Assembly (NCBI RefSeq): GCF_001999335.1
Contig: NZ_MLHS01000016.1
Span: 1 to 32,133, forward strand
Length of the DNA: 32,133 nt
Reading direction: 5' to 3'
DNA from: Rodentibacter sp. Ppn85
Lineage (GTDB): Bacteria; Pseudomonadota; Gammaproteobacteria; Enterobacterales; Pasteurellaceae
This document shows, in pieces, positions 15,293 to 24,354 of the stretch. Under the pieces are notes generated by a model. The model did not search any database and was not told the origin of the DNA. It saw only the letters and a list, made by a program, of their open reading frames with translations. The stretch's first letter is position 1. Every line of letters begins with the position of its first letter. Position numbers and translations under genes: made by a program.

Positions 15293-15781
15293 TTACCACT
15301 CTATATTTAACAAGAAAATCACCATTACCGCATAAATAGCGGCGATGATATCATCCACCATAATACCGAAACCGCTTTCCAGTTTTTCATCAAAATAACG
15401 AATCGGAAAAGGCTTGAGAATATCGAAAAAGCGAAACAAAACAAAAGCGGTCAACACCCATTGCCAGGACAAGTTAGGCACCGCGGCAAGGACGATAAAC
15501 ACGCCGACAAATTCGTCCCACACAATGGAACCATGATCATGCACCCCCATATCGTCAGCGGTTTTTTGGCATAAATAACAGCCGAGAACAAAGCAAAGTG
15601 CGGTCAAAATTAAGAAAGTTTTTGTTCCTAAAAGCACAAGTAAAATCACGCCTAATAAGGTGCCAAGGGCGCTCCCCCACGTTCCCGGTGCGGGATGAAG
15701 CAAACCTGAACCCAATCCCACAGCAAGCAAATGAACGGGATTTTTTAAAGAAATTCGTTTTAACGGATTATTTTCTGTCAT
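15293..15781 (-). CDS. pgpA: Phosphatidylglycerophosphatase A
   Basis: A 162-aa membrane enzyme that dephosphorylates phosphatidylglycerol phosphate to phosphatidylglycerol. It has the PgpA features: GLGSGLLHPAPGTWGSALG near the N-terminus, several hydrophobic segments, VWDEFVGVFI, RFFDILKPFPI and the C-terminal DDIIAAIYAV motif. It overlaps thiL by 4 bp (ATGA), so translation is probably coupled, and precedes the LysE-type gene by 3 bp. An uptake-signal core lies inside the gene at 15596-15604. Confidence 0.96.
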   Translation of the reverse strand: MTENNPLKRISLKNPVHLLAVGLGSGLLHPAPGTWGSALGTLLGVILLVLLGTKTFLILTALCFVLGCYLCQKTADDMGVHDHGSIVWDEFVGVFIVLAAVPNLSWQWVLTAFVLFRFFDILKPFPIRYFDEKLESGFGIMVDDIIAAIYAVMVIFLLNIEW

Positions 15782-16764
15782 TTTACTTCCTTAAAATGAT
15801 CAAAACCTGATTTCGGCGAATACTCAACCACTTTCCCGTTACGCAAAAAACAGGTTGCAAACTGACCGCACTTTGCCTCAATAATACGTCCTATGCAAGT
15901 GCAAACAACATCAAGATTTTGTAACCGGGTTTCAAGGATTGATTGGGATTCAGGAGAAATGGTGAAACATAATTCATAATCTTCACCACCGCCTAAGGCA
16001 AATTGCTCAGCTTGCGTGTGCTCATAAAGATTTAATAATGATGATGAAAGTGGTAAGTCGGAAAGATCAATTTCCGCCGCACATTGACTACGTTTAAGAA
16101 TATGTCTGAGATCGGAATTTAACCCATCGGAAAGATCAATAGCTGCATGGGCAATATCGACTAATGCTTGTCCAAGCGTGATCCGTGGCGTTGGGCGAAG
16201 ATGGCGTTGCTGTAAAAACTCTTCATCAAAACCGACCGCTCTTTTGCCCGATAAAATTTGTTGCAAACCGGCGGCACTATCGCCTAATGTGCCTGAGACA
16301 TAAATTAAATCCCCTACTTTAGCTTGATGGCGACACAATGCTCTTTCTTTTTCAACAAAGCCTTGTGCAGTAATCGTAATGGATAACGGACCTTTTGTCG
16401 TGTCACCGCCAATTAATGTGACGTTGTGATTTTTTAATGTGTGTAACAAACTTTGACTAAATCGGGCAAGCCAATTTTCATCAATTTTTGGTAAAGTTAA
16501 TGCAAGGGAAACCCATTTGGGCTGCGCCCCCATTGAGGCTAAATCACTTAAATTGGTTGCCACCGCTTTATAGGCTAAATCTTCCGGTGAAACAGAAGGC
16601 AAAAAATGGGTATTTTCCACCATCGTGTCGGTGGTTATAGCAAGCCGGCTATTTTCCGGCACAGAGACTAAGGCACAATCATCACCAATGGATAAGGAAA
16701 CAAAATCATCCGCTTGCCTCTGTGGTTGCTCAAAATAATGTTTAATTAAATCAAATTCACCCAT
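15778..16764 (-). CDS. thiL: Thiamine-monophosphate kinase
   Basis: A 328-aa enzyme phosphorylating thiamine monophosphate to thiamine pyrophosphate, the last step of cofactor synthesis. It starts MGEFDLIKHYF as usual for the family and shows IGDDCALV, the ATP/metal-binding ITTDTMVENTHF and LIGGDTTKG segments, AIDLSDGLNSDL and GGGEDYELCF. It follows nusB after 66 bp, a wider gap with a small terminator-like hairpin, and overlaps pgpA by 4 bp. Confidence 0.96.
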   Translation of the reverse strand: MGEFDLIKHYFEQPQRQADDFVSLSIGDDCALVSVPENSRLAITTDTMVENTHFLPSVSPEDLAYKAVATNLSDLASMGAQPKWVSLALTLPKIDENWLARFSQSLLHTLKNHNVTLIGGDTTKGPLSITITAQGFVEKERALCRHQAKVGDLIYVSGTLGDSAAGLQQILSGKRAVGFDEEFLQQRHLRPTPRITLGQALVDIAHAAIDLSDGLNSDLRHILKRSQCAAEIDLSDLPLSSSLLNLYEHTQAEQFALGGGEDYELCFTISPESQSILETRLQNLDVVCTCIGRIIEAKCGQFATCFLRNGKVVEYSPKSGFDHFKEVK

Positions 16765-16783
16765 GCCATTGTTTACCCATTAA

Positions 16784-16808
16784 AATAAAAAGCACGCGTA
16801 AACACGCG
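16784..16808 (-). terminator. Short GC-rich hairpin with U-run between nusB and thiL
   Basis: In the 66-bp gap, read on the minus strand, a 5-bp CGCGT/ACGCG stem with a 4-nt loop is followed by a T-rich stretch. It could act as a partial terminator lowering thiL-pgpA expression relative to ribH-nusB. The stem is short, so this is tentative. Confidence 0.3.
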
Positions 16809-16830
16809 CGCCATTTATAGATCATCTAAT

Positions 16831-17265
16831 TTATTTACGCCCTAATGCTGGCGCGATTTTATCTAATACACCATTAATATATTTATGGCTGTCGTCCGAA
16901 CCAAACACTTTTGCCACTTCAATCGCTTCGTTAATCACAACTTTATACGGCACATCAAGCTCAAAACGCAATTCATACACCGCTAAACGTAAGATGGCTT
17001 TTTCAATAGGATCAAGTTCCTCAAACGCACGGTCAATATAAGGAGTAATAGAAAAATCAACCGCTTCAATATTATCTACGGCTTGACGAAATAATTTGCG
17101 GAAATAAGATTTATCTACGCCATTCATATCTTGATCAAGTAGGAATGCTAACTCCACCTGCTCCGCAGTATTACCGGAAATCGCCCAGGAATACAAGGCT
17201 TGCACGGCACATTCACGAGCCCGACGACGAGCTGATGGTTTCTTCATTATCTTTTGTTCTGCCAT
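16831..17265 (-). CDS. nusB: Transcription antitermination factor NusB
   Basis: A 144-aa helical RNA-binding protein that pairs with NusE (ribosomal protein S10) on boxA RNA to promote ribosomal RNA antitermination. It has the Arg-rich N-terminus ([18 protein letters not shown]), the [12 protein letters not shown] helix and the C-terminal [21 protein letters not shown] and [11 protein letters not shown] signatures. Length is typical. Only 3 bp separate it from ribH, a pairing conserved in many gammaproteobacteria. Confidence 0.97.
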   Translation of the reverse strand: MAEQKIMKKPSARRRARECAVQALYSWAISGNTAEQVELAFLLDQDMNGVDKSYFRKLFRQAVDNIEAVDFSITPYIDRAFEELDPIEKAILRLAVYELRFELDVPYKVVINEAIEVAKVFGSDDSHKYINGVLDKIAPALGRK

Positions 17266-17268
17266 TAT

Positions 17269-17742
17269 TTATGCCGCGTCAATTTGTTCAAGAAGGTTGA
17301 TCATTTCAAGTGCCGTTAATGCGGCTTCCGATCCTTTATTACCCGCTTTTGTGCCGGCACGTTCAATAGCTTGGTCAATATTTTCAGTGGTTAACACACC
17401 AAATGCCACGGGAATTTCTGCTTCCATCGCCACTTTGCCTAAACCACTGCTTGCTTCGCCCGCAACATATTCAAAATGCGCCGTACCGCCACGGATAACC
17501 GTTCCCAATGCCACAATCGCATCAAACTTTTTGCTTTCCGCTAAACGACGGGCAACAAGGGGAAGCTCATAGGCACCAGGTGCACGCACGAGAGTAATAT
17601 TTTCGTCTTTTACTTGGCCGATACGCTTTAACGTATCCACCGCACCCTCTAGCAAACTTTCATTAATAAAACTGTTAAAACGGGCAATCAACACTGCTAC
17701 TTTTGCATTAGGTGCCGCAACAACGCCTTCTAAAACTTTCAT
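17269..17742 (-). CDS. ribH: 6,7-dimethyl-8-ribityllumazine synthase
   Basis: Lumazine synthase, the penultimate enzyme of riboflavin synthesis. The 157-aa protein starting [17 protein letters not shown] has [38 protein letters not shown] with the catalytic His, and [17 protein letters not shown]. The open frame extends 24 codons upstream to 17814, but the ATG at 17742 has AGGAAAAA just upstream and gives the family N-terminus. It is the first gene of the minus-strand operon and lies 3 bp before nusB. No FMN riboswitch is apparent upstream. Confidence 0.96.
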   Translation of the reverse strand: MKVLEGVVAAPNAKVAVLIARFNSFINESLLEGAVDTLKRIGQVKDENITLVRAPGAYELPLVARRLAESKKFDAIVALGTVIRGGTAHFEYVAGEASSGLGKVAMEAEIPVAFGVLTTENIDQAIERAGTKAGNKGSEAALTALEMINLLEQIDAA

Positions 17743-17860
17743 ACTTTTTCCTATCTTATTCGTCCTAATAAATTGGTGGCAGATTCTAGCATAAAAATTA
17801 CTTCCTATCAGCATTTATCTTGTCTGCTCTAAAACTAAGTGCGGTCATTTTTTATGGTTT

Positions 17861-18346
17861 TTATTCCTCATCAAGGACAAATTCAAACCAATCTATCACC
17901 TCATTTTCATGCACGCCGTTTGTAATTAAAATACCGGCATTTTTTACACTCCGTTCATCGCAGGAAATCAATGGATGCCAATCAGGCAAAGGTTTACCTT
18001 CGTAAAGCAGCCGATAAGCACAGGTATCAGGTAACCAATGAAAATCAGGTAAATTCTTTTTAGTGAGTTTTGTACAGTCTTTTTCGATATTAAAACGTTC
18101 CGAATAATTACCGCACTTTCCGCTCTCCAGATCCAGTAAATTACAGGCAATGCGGGTGTAATAGAGTTTTTGTCGTTTTCCGCGGCCTTGAATATATTTG
18201 CGATAACAACATTTTCCGCAGCCATCACACAAAGCCTCCCATTCGGAATCGGTCATTTCAAGGAGAGATTTGGTTTGCCAAAAATTAGGAGATAAATTCA
18301 TCATTTTGGAACTTTCAGGTATAAAACACATAACTTCAGATGACAT
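17861..18346 (-). CDS. ycgN: YcgN/UPF0260 family cysteine-cluster protein
   Basis: A 161-aa protein of the YcgN (YkgJ-like cysteine cluster) family, presumed to bind metal; its role is not established. The signatures are EWEALCDGCGKCCYRKYI, ACNLLDLESGKCGNYSERF, DCTKLTKKNLPDFHWLPDTCAYRLL and a C-terminal ENEVIDWFEFVL; cysteines cluster as CxxCxxCC. The frame opens at 18346, but two consecutive ATGs at 18304/18301 give the usual length with NFWQTKSL, and none has a strong ribosome site. It ends near an uptake-signal core (17837-17845) and contains another (18110-18118). Confidence 0.88.
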   Translation of the reverse strand: MSSEVMCFIPESSKMMNLSPNFWQTKSLLEMTDSEWEALCDGCGKCCYRKYIQGRGKRQKLYYTRIACNLLDLESGKCGNYSERFNIEKDCTKLTKKNLPDFHWLPDTCAYRLLYEGKPLPDWHPLISCDERSVKNAGILITNGVHENEVIDWFEFVLDEE

Positions 18347-18377
18347 AAACTAGGCGCCATCCACCGAGAACCGCACT

Positions 18378-18383
18378 ATTATA
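18378..18383 (-). promoter_or_regulatory. Candidate -10 element for ycgN
   Basis: Read on the minus strand a perfect TATAAT lies about 30 nt before the first ycgN ATG, with only a weak -35 (TTACTC) 17 bp upstream. This is the best promoter candidate for ycgN in the 241-bp divergent gap with pxpB. Confidence 0.35.
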
Positions 18384-18526
18384 TGCAACGATCTCAAACT
18401 GAGTAATCTTACCATTATATCCCCCGAAAAAACCAAACAATGCAATATTATTCCGGCATATCTCAATTAAAATCTTGATATCGCTCACAATTTTGAAAAT
18501 ATTCATAATTTTTATAAGCCTTTTTA

Positions 18527-18555
18527 TTGACTAGACAAAAAAATAGGAGTAAAAA
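18527..18555 (+). promoter_or_regulatory. Candidate sigma-70 promoter for the pxpBCA operon
   Basis: TTGACT (-35) at 18527-18532 is followed after 17 bp by a weak TAAAAA (-10), about 33 nt before the pxpB start. The ribosome site AAGGG follows. It is the only well-spaced pair seen in this AT-rich stretch. Confidence 0.35.
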
Positions 18556-18587
18556 TTTTTAACAAAAAAGCAACATAAGGGCAATAT

Positions 18588-19238
18588 ATGCTGACCATTC
18601 ATCACACTAGTGAATATTCCTTGATTTGCTCACTTCCTCCCCCTGCCGAGCTGTCAAAGCAGCAGTCTATTTGGCAATTATCAGAATTGACACAAGATCT
18701 TCCCGGCGTAGTTGAAACAGTTGTCGGAATGAATAATCTGACACTTTTTTGTCATCTTCATATCGATCCTCTTCAACTTATCCATGAAGTGCAGCAACTT
18801 TGGGAAAAAGTTCAATTACAAAAAACACATTTTCAAGGAAAATTAGTGGAAATCCCCGTACATTATGGTGGGGAGTTTGGTGAAGATTTACATTATGTGG
18901 CGAAATATCATCACACCACAGCAAAAGAAATTATTAATCGCCATACAGCCCCTGTCTATACGGTCTTTATGATGGGTTTCCAACCCGGTTTCCCTTATTT
19001 AGGCGGATTACCTGAATCTCTTCATACACCACGCCGCGATGAACCGAGAACAAGAGTCCCCGCCGGTTCAGTAGGCATCGGAGGAAGCCAAACGGGAATT
19101 TATCCTTTCACTTCCCCTGGCGGGTGGCAACTATTAGGTAGAACTGAAATTCAACTTTTTGATGTGAATCAAAGCCAGCCCGTTTTACTAAAAGCAGGCG
19201 ATCAAGTGCGTTTTGTAGTGGAGGATATGACCCTATGA
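18588..19238 (+). CDS. pxpB: 5-oxoprolinase subunit PxpB (KipI-like)
   Basis: The 216-aa subunit of the prokaryotic ATP-dependent 5-oxoprolinase, which with PxpC and PxpA opens pyroglutamate to glutamate in the cytoplasm. It carries the KipI-family signatures VHYGGEFGEDLHYVA, FMMGFQPGFPYLGGLPESL, the RVPAGSVGIGGSQTGIYP loop and PGGWQLLGRT. An AAGGG ribosome site precedes the ATG. Its end overlaps pxpC by 4 bp (ATGA), indicating coupled translation. Confidence 0.95.
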   Translation: MLTIHHTSEYSLICSLPPPAELSKQQSIWQLSELTQDLPGVVETVVGMNNLTLFCHLHIDPLQLIHEVQQLWEKVQLQKTHFQGKLVEIPVHYGGEFGEDLHYVAKYHHTTAKEIINRHTAPVYTVFMMGFQPGFPYLGGLPESLHTPRRDEPRTRVPAGSVGIGGSQTGIYPFTSPGGWQLLGRTEIQLFDVNQSQPVLLKAGDQVRFVVEDMTL

Positions 19239-20167
19239 TTTATGTTCAACATCTTCAAGGCTTTGCTCATCTACAGGATTTAGGCCGCTTTGGCTTACGC
19301 GGATTTGGTATCGGACATTCCGGTGCAATGGATTGCCTTGCATTACAAGCAGGAAATTTATTATTGAAAAATGCCAATAATTTGCCCGCACTTGAAATAG
19401 CCTTAGGAAGCCTGACAGTAACCTTTGACTGTGACACGCCATTTTGTTTAACCGGTGCATTATGTGAGGCGGAACTTGATGATAACCCGATTTCGCCTTA
19501 CTGTCGTTACACGGCAAAAGCACGCCAAACCCTCAAAATCAAACGAATTATCCAAGGCAACTATACTTATCTTTGTGTTGCCGGAGGCTTTAAAGTACCT
19601 AAAGTATTAGGATCTTATAGCACCAATTTACAAGCAGGTTTTGGCGGATTTCAAGGACGTTTAGTCAAATCCGGCGATCATATTGCGACAGAATTAAGAG
19701 ATACGGTGCTTAGTCCCTTAAGTATCGAACCAATTCCTTTTACAAACACAATTCATGCAACCGCTTCATCAGAATACGAGGCATTCAACCAAGAAACCCA
19801 AACATTATTTTGGCAACAGGGTTGGATATTACAACGAAACAGCAACCGTATAGGCTATCGCTTTTCCGGTTCTCAAAAATTAATGCTTAATTTCCCTCTT
19901 GAAATGCTCTCTTATGCCGTACCAATAGGCACAGTTCAAGTTCCTCCGGACGGTCAGCCGATAATATTAATGGCAGATGCTCAAACAACGGGCGGTTATC
20001 CAAAAATTGCCTGTGTTATTCAAGCGGATATTGGCAAATTGGCACAAATACCTTTTGGGGAAACCGCTTATTTTAAACAGGTTACCCATCAACAAGCGCG
20101 AGAGTTATACCAACAAGATCAAGATTATTTGACCTACATAAGGAGAAAAGTAGATGAAACGCGTTGA
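19235..20167 (+). CDS. pxpC: 5-oxoprolinase subunit PxpC (KipA-like)
   Basis: The 310-aa biotin-carboxylase-like/KipA subunit of 5-oxoprolinase. Visible family segments are [21 protein letters not shown] near the N-terminus, [46 protein letters not shown], and [25 protein letters not shown] near the C-terminus. It overlaps pxpB by 4 bp and pxpA by 14 bp, so the three subunits are made from one message in about equal amounts. It is not fused to pxpB, unlike in some bacteria. Confidence 0.95.
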   Translation: MIYVQHLQGFAHLQDLGRFGLRGFGIGHSGAMDCLALQAGNLLLKNANNLPALEIALGSLTVTFDCDTPFCLTGALCEAELDDNPISPYCRYTAKARQTLKIKRIIQGNYTYLCVAGGFKVPKVLGSYSTNLQAGFGGFQGRLVKSGDHIATELRDTVLSPLSIEPIPFTNTIHATASSEYEAFNQETQTLFWQQGWILQRNSNRIGYRFSGSQKLMLNFPLEMLSYAVPIGTVQVPPDGQPIILMADAQTTGGYPKIACVIQADIGKLAQIPFGETAYFKQVTHQQARELYQQDQDYLTYIRRKVDETR

Positions 20168-20897
20168 TTTAAATGTAGATCTAGCCGAAGGCTATGCGAA
20201 TGATGAAAAATTGTTGCAATTAGTCAGCTCTGCAAATGTTGCCTGCGGCTTGCACGCCGGTAATTATAATGAAATGCGTAAAGCCATTTTATGGGCAAAA
20301 GAAAATAATGTGACAGTAGGAGCACATCCGGGATATCCCGACCGTGAGAATTTTGGTCGCCTGAATATGAACTTAAGCGATGAAGAACTTCAAGCCTGCC
20401 TACGTTATCAACTCGGCGCGATTAAAGCCTTATGTGAGGCTGAAGGTGTCGCATTAAGTTACGTCAAGCCGCATGGCGCATTATATAATCAAGCGGCAAA
20501 AAATCCCCCACTAGCACGTTTAATTAGCCAAACAATCAAAAACTTTGATCCCGATTTAGCCCTAATGGGATTATCCGGAAGTGCAATGCTATCTGTAGCA
20601 CAAGAGGTGGGGCTCAAAACAATTTCGGAAGTATTTGCCGATCGACATTATCAAGCCGATGGTTCATTAGTGCCGCGTAATTGTAATAATGCATTGGTAG
20701 AAAATGATCAAGAAGCGGTTGCACAGGTTCTACAGATGGTGATTGAGGGAACCGTTCCTACTGTCGAAGGTTTCAATATACCTATTCAGGCAGACAGTAT
20801 TTGCTTACACGGCGACGGTAACCATGCGATTGAATTTGCGAAAAAAATTCGTGCGGCATTACAAGCAGAACAAATCATCATTTCGGCAAAATATTAA
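20154..20897 (+). CDS. pxpA: 5-oxoprolinase subunit PxpA (LamB/YcsF family)
   Basis: The 247-aa LamB/YcsF-type catalytic subunit of 5-oxoprolinase. It shows [14 protein letters not shown] at the start, [39 protein letters not shown] and the C-terminal [15 protein letters not shown], all conserved metal- and substrate-site segments. Its ATG follows GGAG within the end of pxpC, with a 14-bp overlap. It is followed after 41 bp by an NRAMP-like transporter. Confidence 0.95.
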   Translation: MKRVDLNVDLAEGYANDEKLLQLVSSANVACGLHAGNYNEMRKAILWAKENNVTVGAHPGYPDRENFGRLNMNLSDEELQACLRYQLGAIKALCEAEGVALSYVKPHGALYNQAAKNPPLARLISQTIKNFDPDLALMGLSGSAMLSVAQEVGLKTISEVFADRHYQADGSLVPRNCNNALVENDQEAVAQVLQMVIEGTVPTVEGFNIPIQADSICLHGDGNHAIEFAKKIRAALQAEQIIISAKY

Positions 20898-20938
20898 TAA
20901 TCCCAAGTTGCATAACAACCAACCTATCGGAGATCAAT

Positions 20939-22126
20939 ATGGCAAATAATAACCGTAGCGCCCTACTCGGAGCGGCATTTTTAATGGCGACATCAGCTAT
21001 CGGCCCGGGTTTTCTAACCCAAACCGCAACCTTTACCCAATCTTTACTCGCCAGTTTTGGCTTTGTGATTTTACTCTCTATCTTGCTTGATATTGGAGCT
21101 CAATTAAACATTTGGCGAATTATCACCGTTTCAGAAAAAAAAGCCCAAGATATTGCGAATGCTATTTTACCCGGTATGGGATATTTTCTTTCATTGCTTA
21201 TCGTTATGGGAGGATTGGCTTTCAACATCGGAAATGTTGGAGGCGCAGGATTGGGCTTAAATATTCTCACAGGCGTGTCACCTGAAATAGGGGCGATAAT
21301 CAGCGGCTCAATTGCCGTATGCATCTTTCTTGTAAAAGAAGCCGGTAAAACGATGGATCGTTTTGCTCAAATAATGGGATTCGTGATGATTGCCTTAACC
21401 ATTTATGTCGCAGCCCAGACCGCCCCTCCTCTTGGAGAAGCCGTGTTCAGAACTTTCGTACCGGAGAAATTAGATGTAATCGCTATTGTCACCCTTGTAG
21501 GCGGAACTGTGGGCGGTTATATCACTTTTGCGGGGGCTCACCGTTTATTAGATGCCGGTATTAAAGGCAAAAGCTCTCTAAAAGAGGTCAGCAAAAGCTC
21601 GGTGTCAGCAATTCTCATTTCCTCCATAATGAGAATTGTATTGTTTTTAGCCGTTTTAGGCGTTGTCTCACAAGGTATTACTCTCGATCCTAAAAACCCT
21701 GCCGCTACCCCATTTTCATACGCTGCCGGTAATATCGGATTAATGATTTTCGGTATTGTCATCTGGGCTGCGTCAATTACCTCCGTTATCGGTGCCGCTT
21801 ATACTTCCGTTTCTTTCATTACCAGTTTCTCACCTAACATAGAAAAACATAAGAATTGTTGGATAGTGGCTTTTATTGTTATCTCGACTGCCGTGCTTGC
21901 AACTATTGGTCGCCCAGCCCAAGTATTAGTTTTTGTCGGCACATTAAACGGTCTAATTTTACCGATTTCTCTCGGTCTCATTTTGCTCGCCGCCTATAAC
22001 ACTAAAATTATTGGTGATTATAAGCACCCGATTTGGATGACTGTTTCAGGTGCTATCGTTGTTATTTCCATGGCAATATTAAGCATAATAACGCTTGTGA
22101 AATATATCGGTAATTTATTGGCTTAG
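20939..22126 (+). CDS. NRAMP-like (YcsG-type) transporter linked to 5-oxoprolinase genes
   Basis: A 395-aa inner-membrane protein with about eleven hydrophobic helices. The first helix carries the NRAMP-like GAAFLMATSAIGPGFLTQ motif (counterpart of GPG in helix 1) and a later helix reads IGAAYTSVSF. Homologues next to ycsF/pxpA occur widely (ycsG in Bacillus), and the clade is usually annotated as divalent-metal transport. Constant linkage to 5-oxoprolinase makes transport of the substrate or of a needed ion plausible, but this is inference. The ribosome site CGGAG precedes the start. It is the last gene of the pxpBCA unit; no clear terminator follows. Confidence 0.87.
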   Translation: MANNNRSALLGAAFLMATSAIGPGFLTQTATFTQSLLASFGFVILLSILLDIGAQLNIWRIITVSEKKAQDIANAILPGMGYFLSLLIVMGGLAFNIGNVGGAGLGLNILTGVSPEIGAIISGSIAVCIFLVKEAGKTMDRFAQIMGFVMIALTIYVAAQTAPPLGEAVFRTFVPEKLDVIAIVTLVGGTVGGYITFAGAHRLLDAGIKGKSSLKEVSKSSVSAILISSIMRIVLFLAVLGVVSQGITLDPKNPAATPFSYAAGNIGLMIFGIVIWAASITSVIGAAYTSVSFITSFSPNIEKHKNCWIVAFIVISTAVLATIGRPAQVLVFVGTLNGLILPISLGLILLAAYNTKIIGDYKHPIWMTVSGAIVVISMAILSIITLVKYIGNLLA

Positions 22127-22282
22127 CGATCTTATTTAAATAATTCCGTTTGGTTTTATTGCTTTGTAAGCATTTTCGATATAAATAAGAGTCATAGCTT
22201 ATAGATAGTCAAAGAAAAAGAGCGGTCAAAATCACCAGTATTATGTAGTAGTCGCACAAACTGAAATTTTATCTCATAAGTA

Positions 22283-22356
22283 GGGACGCCACGCTGGCGT
22301 CCGTAAAAAATTAAATGATTTTAAAAGGTTATATGACAGACGCCAACATGGCGTCC
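22283..22356. repeat. REP/BIME-like inverted repeat, copy 1
   Basis: Two palindromic cores face each other: GGACGCCA-CGC-TGGCGTCC at 22284-22302 and a slightly diverged GACGCCAACATGGCGTC at 22339-22355. Flanks shared with copy 3 are a left ACAAACT-GAAATTTTATCTCATA segment and a right ACATAATGCCGA. The 311-bp gap between the NRAMP-like gene and glnS (22127-22437) holds this repeat, an AAGAGCGGTCA uptake-signal variant near 22222 and a canonical core near 22424; no gene is seen. Confidence 0.85.
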
Positions 22357-22437
22357 GTACATTTTCGTTAAATCGTGCACTTGCTACATAATGCCGAAAA
22401 TCACGATTGTTTTTGACCGCACTTGCGTTGATGAAAA

Positions 22438-24111
22438 CTAAAAACTTTCTTTTAGACTAACCGTGAGGTTAAACACTAAATGTTCGGGGCGGCTGTCTTT
22501 ACTGTCTGCACAGAAATAGCCCTCACGTTCAAATTGATACCCTTTTTCCGCTTCCGCATTGCCAAGACTTTGTTCCACAAAGCCGTGTTTTACTACAAGG
22601 GAATTTGGATTGACAACCGAGCAAATATCTTCTTCCGCTCCCGGATTTGATATGGTGAACAAACGGTCATACAAACGGAATTCTGCAGGATGATTATATA
22701 CCGCCGAAACCCAATGGATCACCCCTTTCACCTTACGGCCGTCCGCCGGATTTTTACCTAGTGTGTCCGGATCATAGGTACAAAAGATGGTAGTGATTTC
22801 GCCGTTTCCATCTTTTTCCACTCGCTCTGCTTTGATCACATAAGCATTGCGTAAACGCACTTCTTTGCCAAGCACGAGGCGTTTGTATTGCTTGTTGGCT
22901 TCTTCACGGAAATCCGCACGATCAATATAAATTTCTTTGGTGAAAGGTAATTGACGTTCACCTAATTCCGGACGATTCGGGTGATTTGGCGCCGTCAAAA
23001 TTTCTTCGCCTTCAAAATTTTCAATCACCACTTTCACAGGATCAATCATCGCCATTGCGCGACAAGCATTTTGGTTGAGATCATCACGAATGCAGGCTTC
23101 CAATGCACTATATTCCACCACATTATCTTGTTTAGTTACGCCAATACGGCGACAAAATTCACGAATTGATGCCGGCGTATAACCACGGCGACGTAAACCT
23201 GAAATGGTTGGCATACGCGGATCGTTCCAACCGTCAACAATGCCGTCCGTTACCAATTTCAACAATTTACGCTTAGAAGTTAATGTACCCTCTAAGTTTA
23301 AACGTGAAAATTCGTATTGGTGCGGTAACGGACGTTCAATAGAAATATTCTCCAATACCCAATCGTACAAACGGCGGTTATCTTGGAACTCTAACGTACA
23401 TAATGAATGTGTAATACGCTCAATCGCATCGGAAATACAATGGGTAAAATCATACATTGGATAAATACACCACTTATCGCCGGTTTGGTGGTGCTTGGCA
23501 AACTTAATACGATAAAGCACCGGATCACGCATTACCATAAACGGTGAAGCCATATCTATTTTCGCCCGTAAACTGGCTTTACCTTCGGCAAACTCGCCGT
23601 TTTTCATTTTTTCAAATAAGACCAAATTTTCTTCTATAGTACGATCACGATAAGGGCTGTTTTTCCCCGGCTCCGTTAACGTGCCACGATATTCGCGCAT
23701 TTGTTCCGGTGATAGTTCGTCTACATAAGCCAAACCTTTCTTGATTAATTCAATCGCATAACCATAGAGCGTATCAAAATAATCCGAGGCATAATGCACT
23801 TCTCCCGCCCATTTGAAACCTAACCATTCTACGTCTTCTTTGATGGAGTCCACATATTCCACATCTTCCTTCAAAGGGTTGGTATCATCAAAGCGTAAAT
23901 TGCATAAACCGTTATAATCTTTCGCAATACCAAAATTTAAGCAAATCGATTTCGCATGCCCGATATGTAAATAACCGTTTGGTTCCGGCGGAAAACGGGT
24001 GTAAACCTTGCTATGTTTACCGCTTGTCAAATCTTCATCAATAATTTGGGTGATAAAATTGTGCGGACGTGTATTTTCCGAATTTTCTAAGGTATGTTCT
24101 GTATTACTCAT
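22438..24111 (-). CDS. glnS: Glutaminyl-tRNA synthetase
   Basis: A 557-aa class I aminoacyl-tRNA synthetase charging tRNA-Gln with glutamine and ATP in the cytoplasm. The HIGH motif appears in [17 protein letters not shown] (near residue 45), then LRFDDTNP, the KMSKS-equivalent [11 protein letters not shown] (about 270), and the C-terminal anticodon-binding beta-barrels with [20 protein letters not shown]. It is the length of the gammaproteobacterial enzyme. ATG is preceded by GAGAAAG. It is transcribed singly, divergent from macA across 243 bp. An uptake-signal core lies right after its stop. Confidence 0.98.
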   Translation of the reverse strand: MSNTEHTLENSENTRPHNFITQIIDEDLTSGKHSKVYTRFPPEPNGYLHIGHAKSICLNFGIAKDYNGLCNLRFDDTNPLKEDVEYVDSIKEDVEWLGFKWAGEVHYASDYFDTLYGYAIELIKKGLAYVDELSPEQMREYRGTLTEPGKNSPYRDRTIEENLVLFEKMKNGEFAEGKASLRAKIDMASPFMVMRDPVLYRIKFAKHHQTGDKWCIYPMYDFTHCISDAIERITHSLCTLEFQDNRRLYDWVLENISIERPLPHQYEFSRLNLEGTLTSKRKLLKLVTDGIVDGWNDPRMPTISGLRRRGYTPASIREFCRRIGVTKQDNVVEYSALEACIRDDLNQNACRAMAMIDPVKVVIENFEGEEILTAPNHPNRPELGERQLPFTKEIYIDRADFREEANKQYKRLVLGKEVRLRNAYVIKAERVEKDGNGEITTIFCTYDPDTLGKNPADGRKVKGVIHWVSAVYNHPAEFRLYDRLFTISNPGAEEDICSVVNPNSLVVKHGFVEQSLGNAEAEKGYQFEREGYFCADSKDSRPEHLVFNLTVSLKESF

Positions 24112-24320
24112 AGCTTTCTCATAATAGAAAAAATAATCAGCTATTTTATATGTTTTATAAGAAAAAAGCGAGATATGAGAGATGAGCCGTTTCCTTCCTA
24201 ATTTTCAGCTAATTCTGTTATGTGAAAATTCACGAACAAGGCAAACTTTAAAAAAAATGGTTTGTCTCATCTCCAAATTTTTCGTGCAATACGAGAGATT
24301 TATCATTAAAATACGCAAAC

Positions 24321-24334
24321 TGAACAAACGTTCA
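24321..24334. promoter_or_regulatory. Inverted repeat in the macA promoter region, possible TetR-type operator
   Basis: TGAAC-AAAC-GTTCA lies 21 bp before the macA start in the divergent gap with glnS. Efflux pump operons of this sort are often controlled by TetR/AcrR repressors binding such short dyads. No regulator gene is present in the window, so the assignment is only positional. Confidence 0.35.
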
Positions 24335-24354
24335 TTATTTGGAATTTACGATCA

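Noticed and set aside
17742-17814. N-terminal extension of ribH
   Set aside because: The 24 extra residues are absent from the family; the ATG at 17742 has a good ribosome site and gives the standard N-terminus.
17968-18228. 86-codon minus-strand frame inside ycgN
   Set aside because: Lies wholly within ycgN in another frame; ycgN shows conserved cysteine motifs, the other frame none.
22200-22437. CRISPR-like array
   Set aside because: The repeats are palindromic cores in inverted pairs with irregular spacing, not direct repeats with equal spacers; no cas genes.
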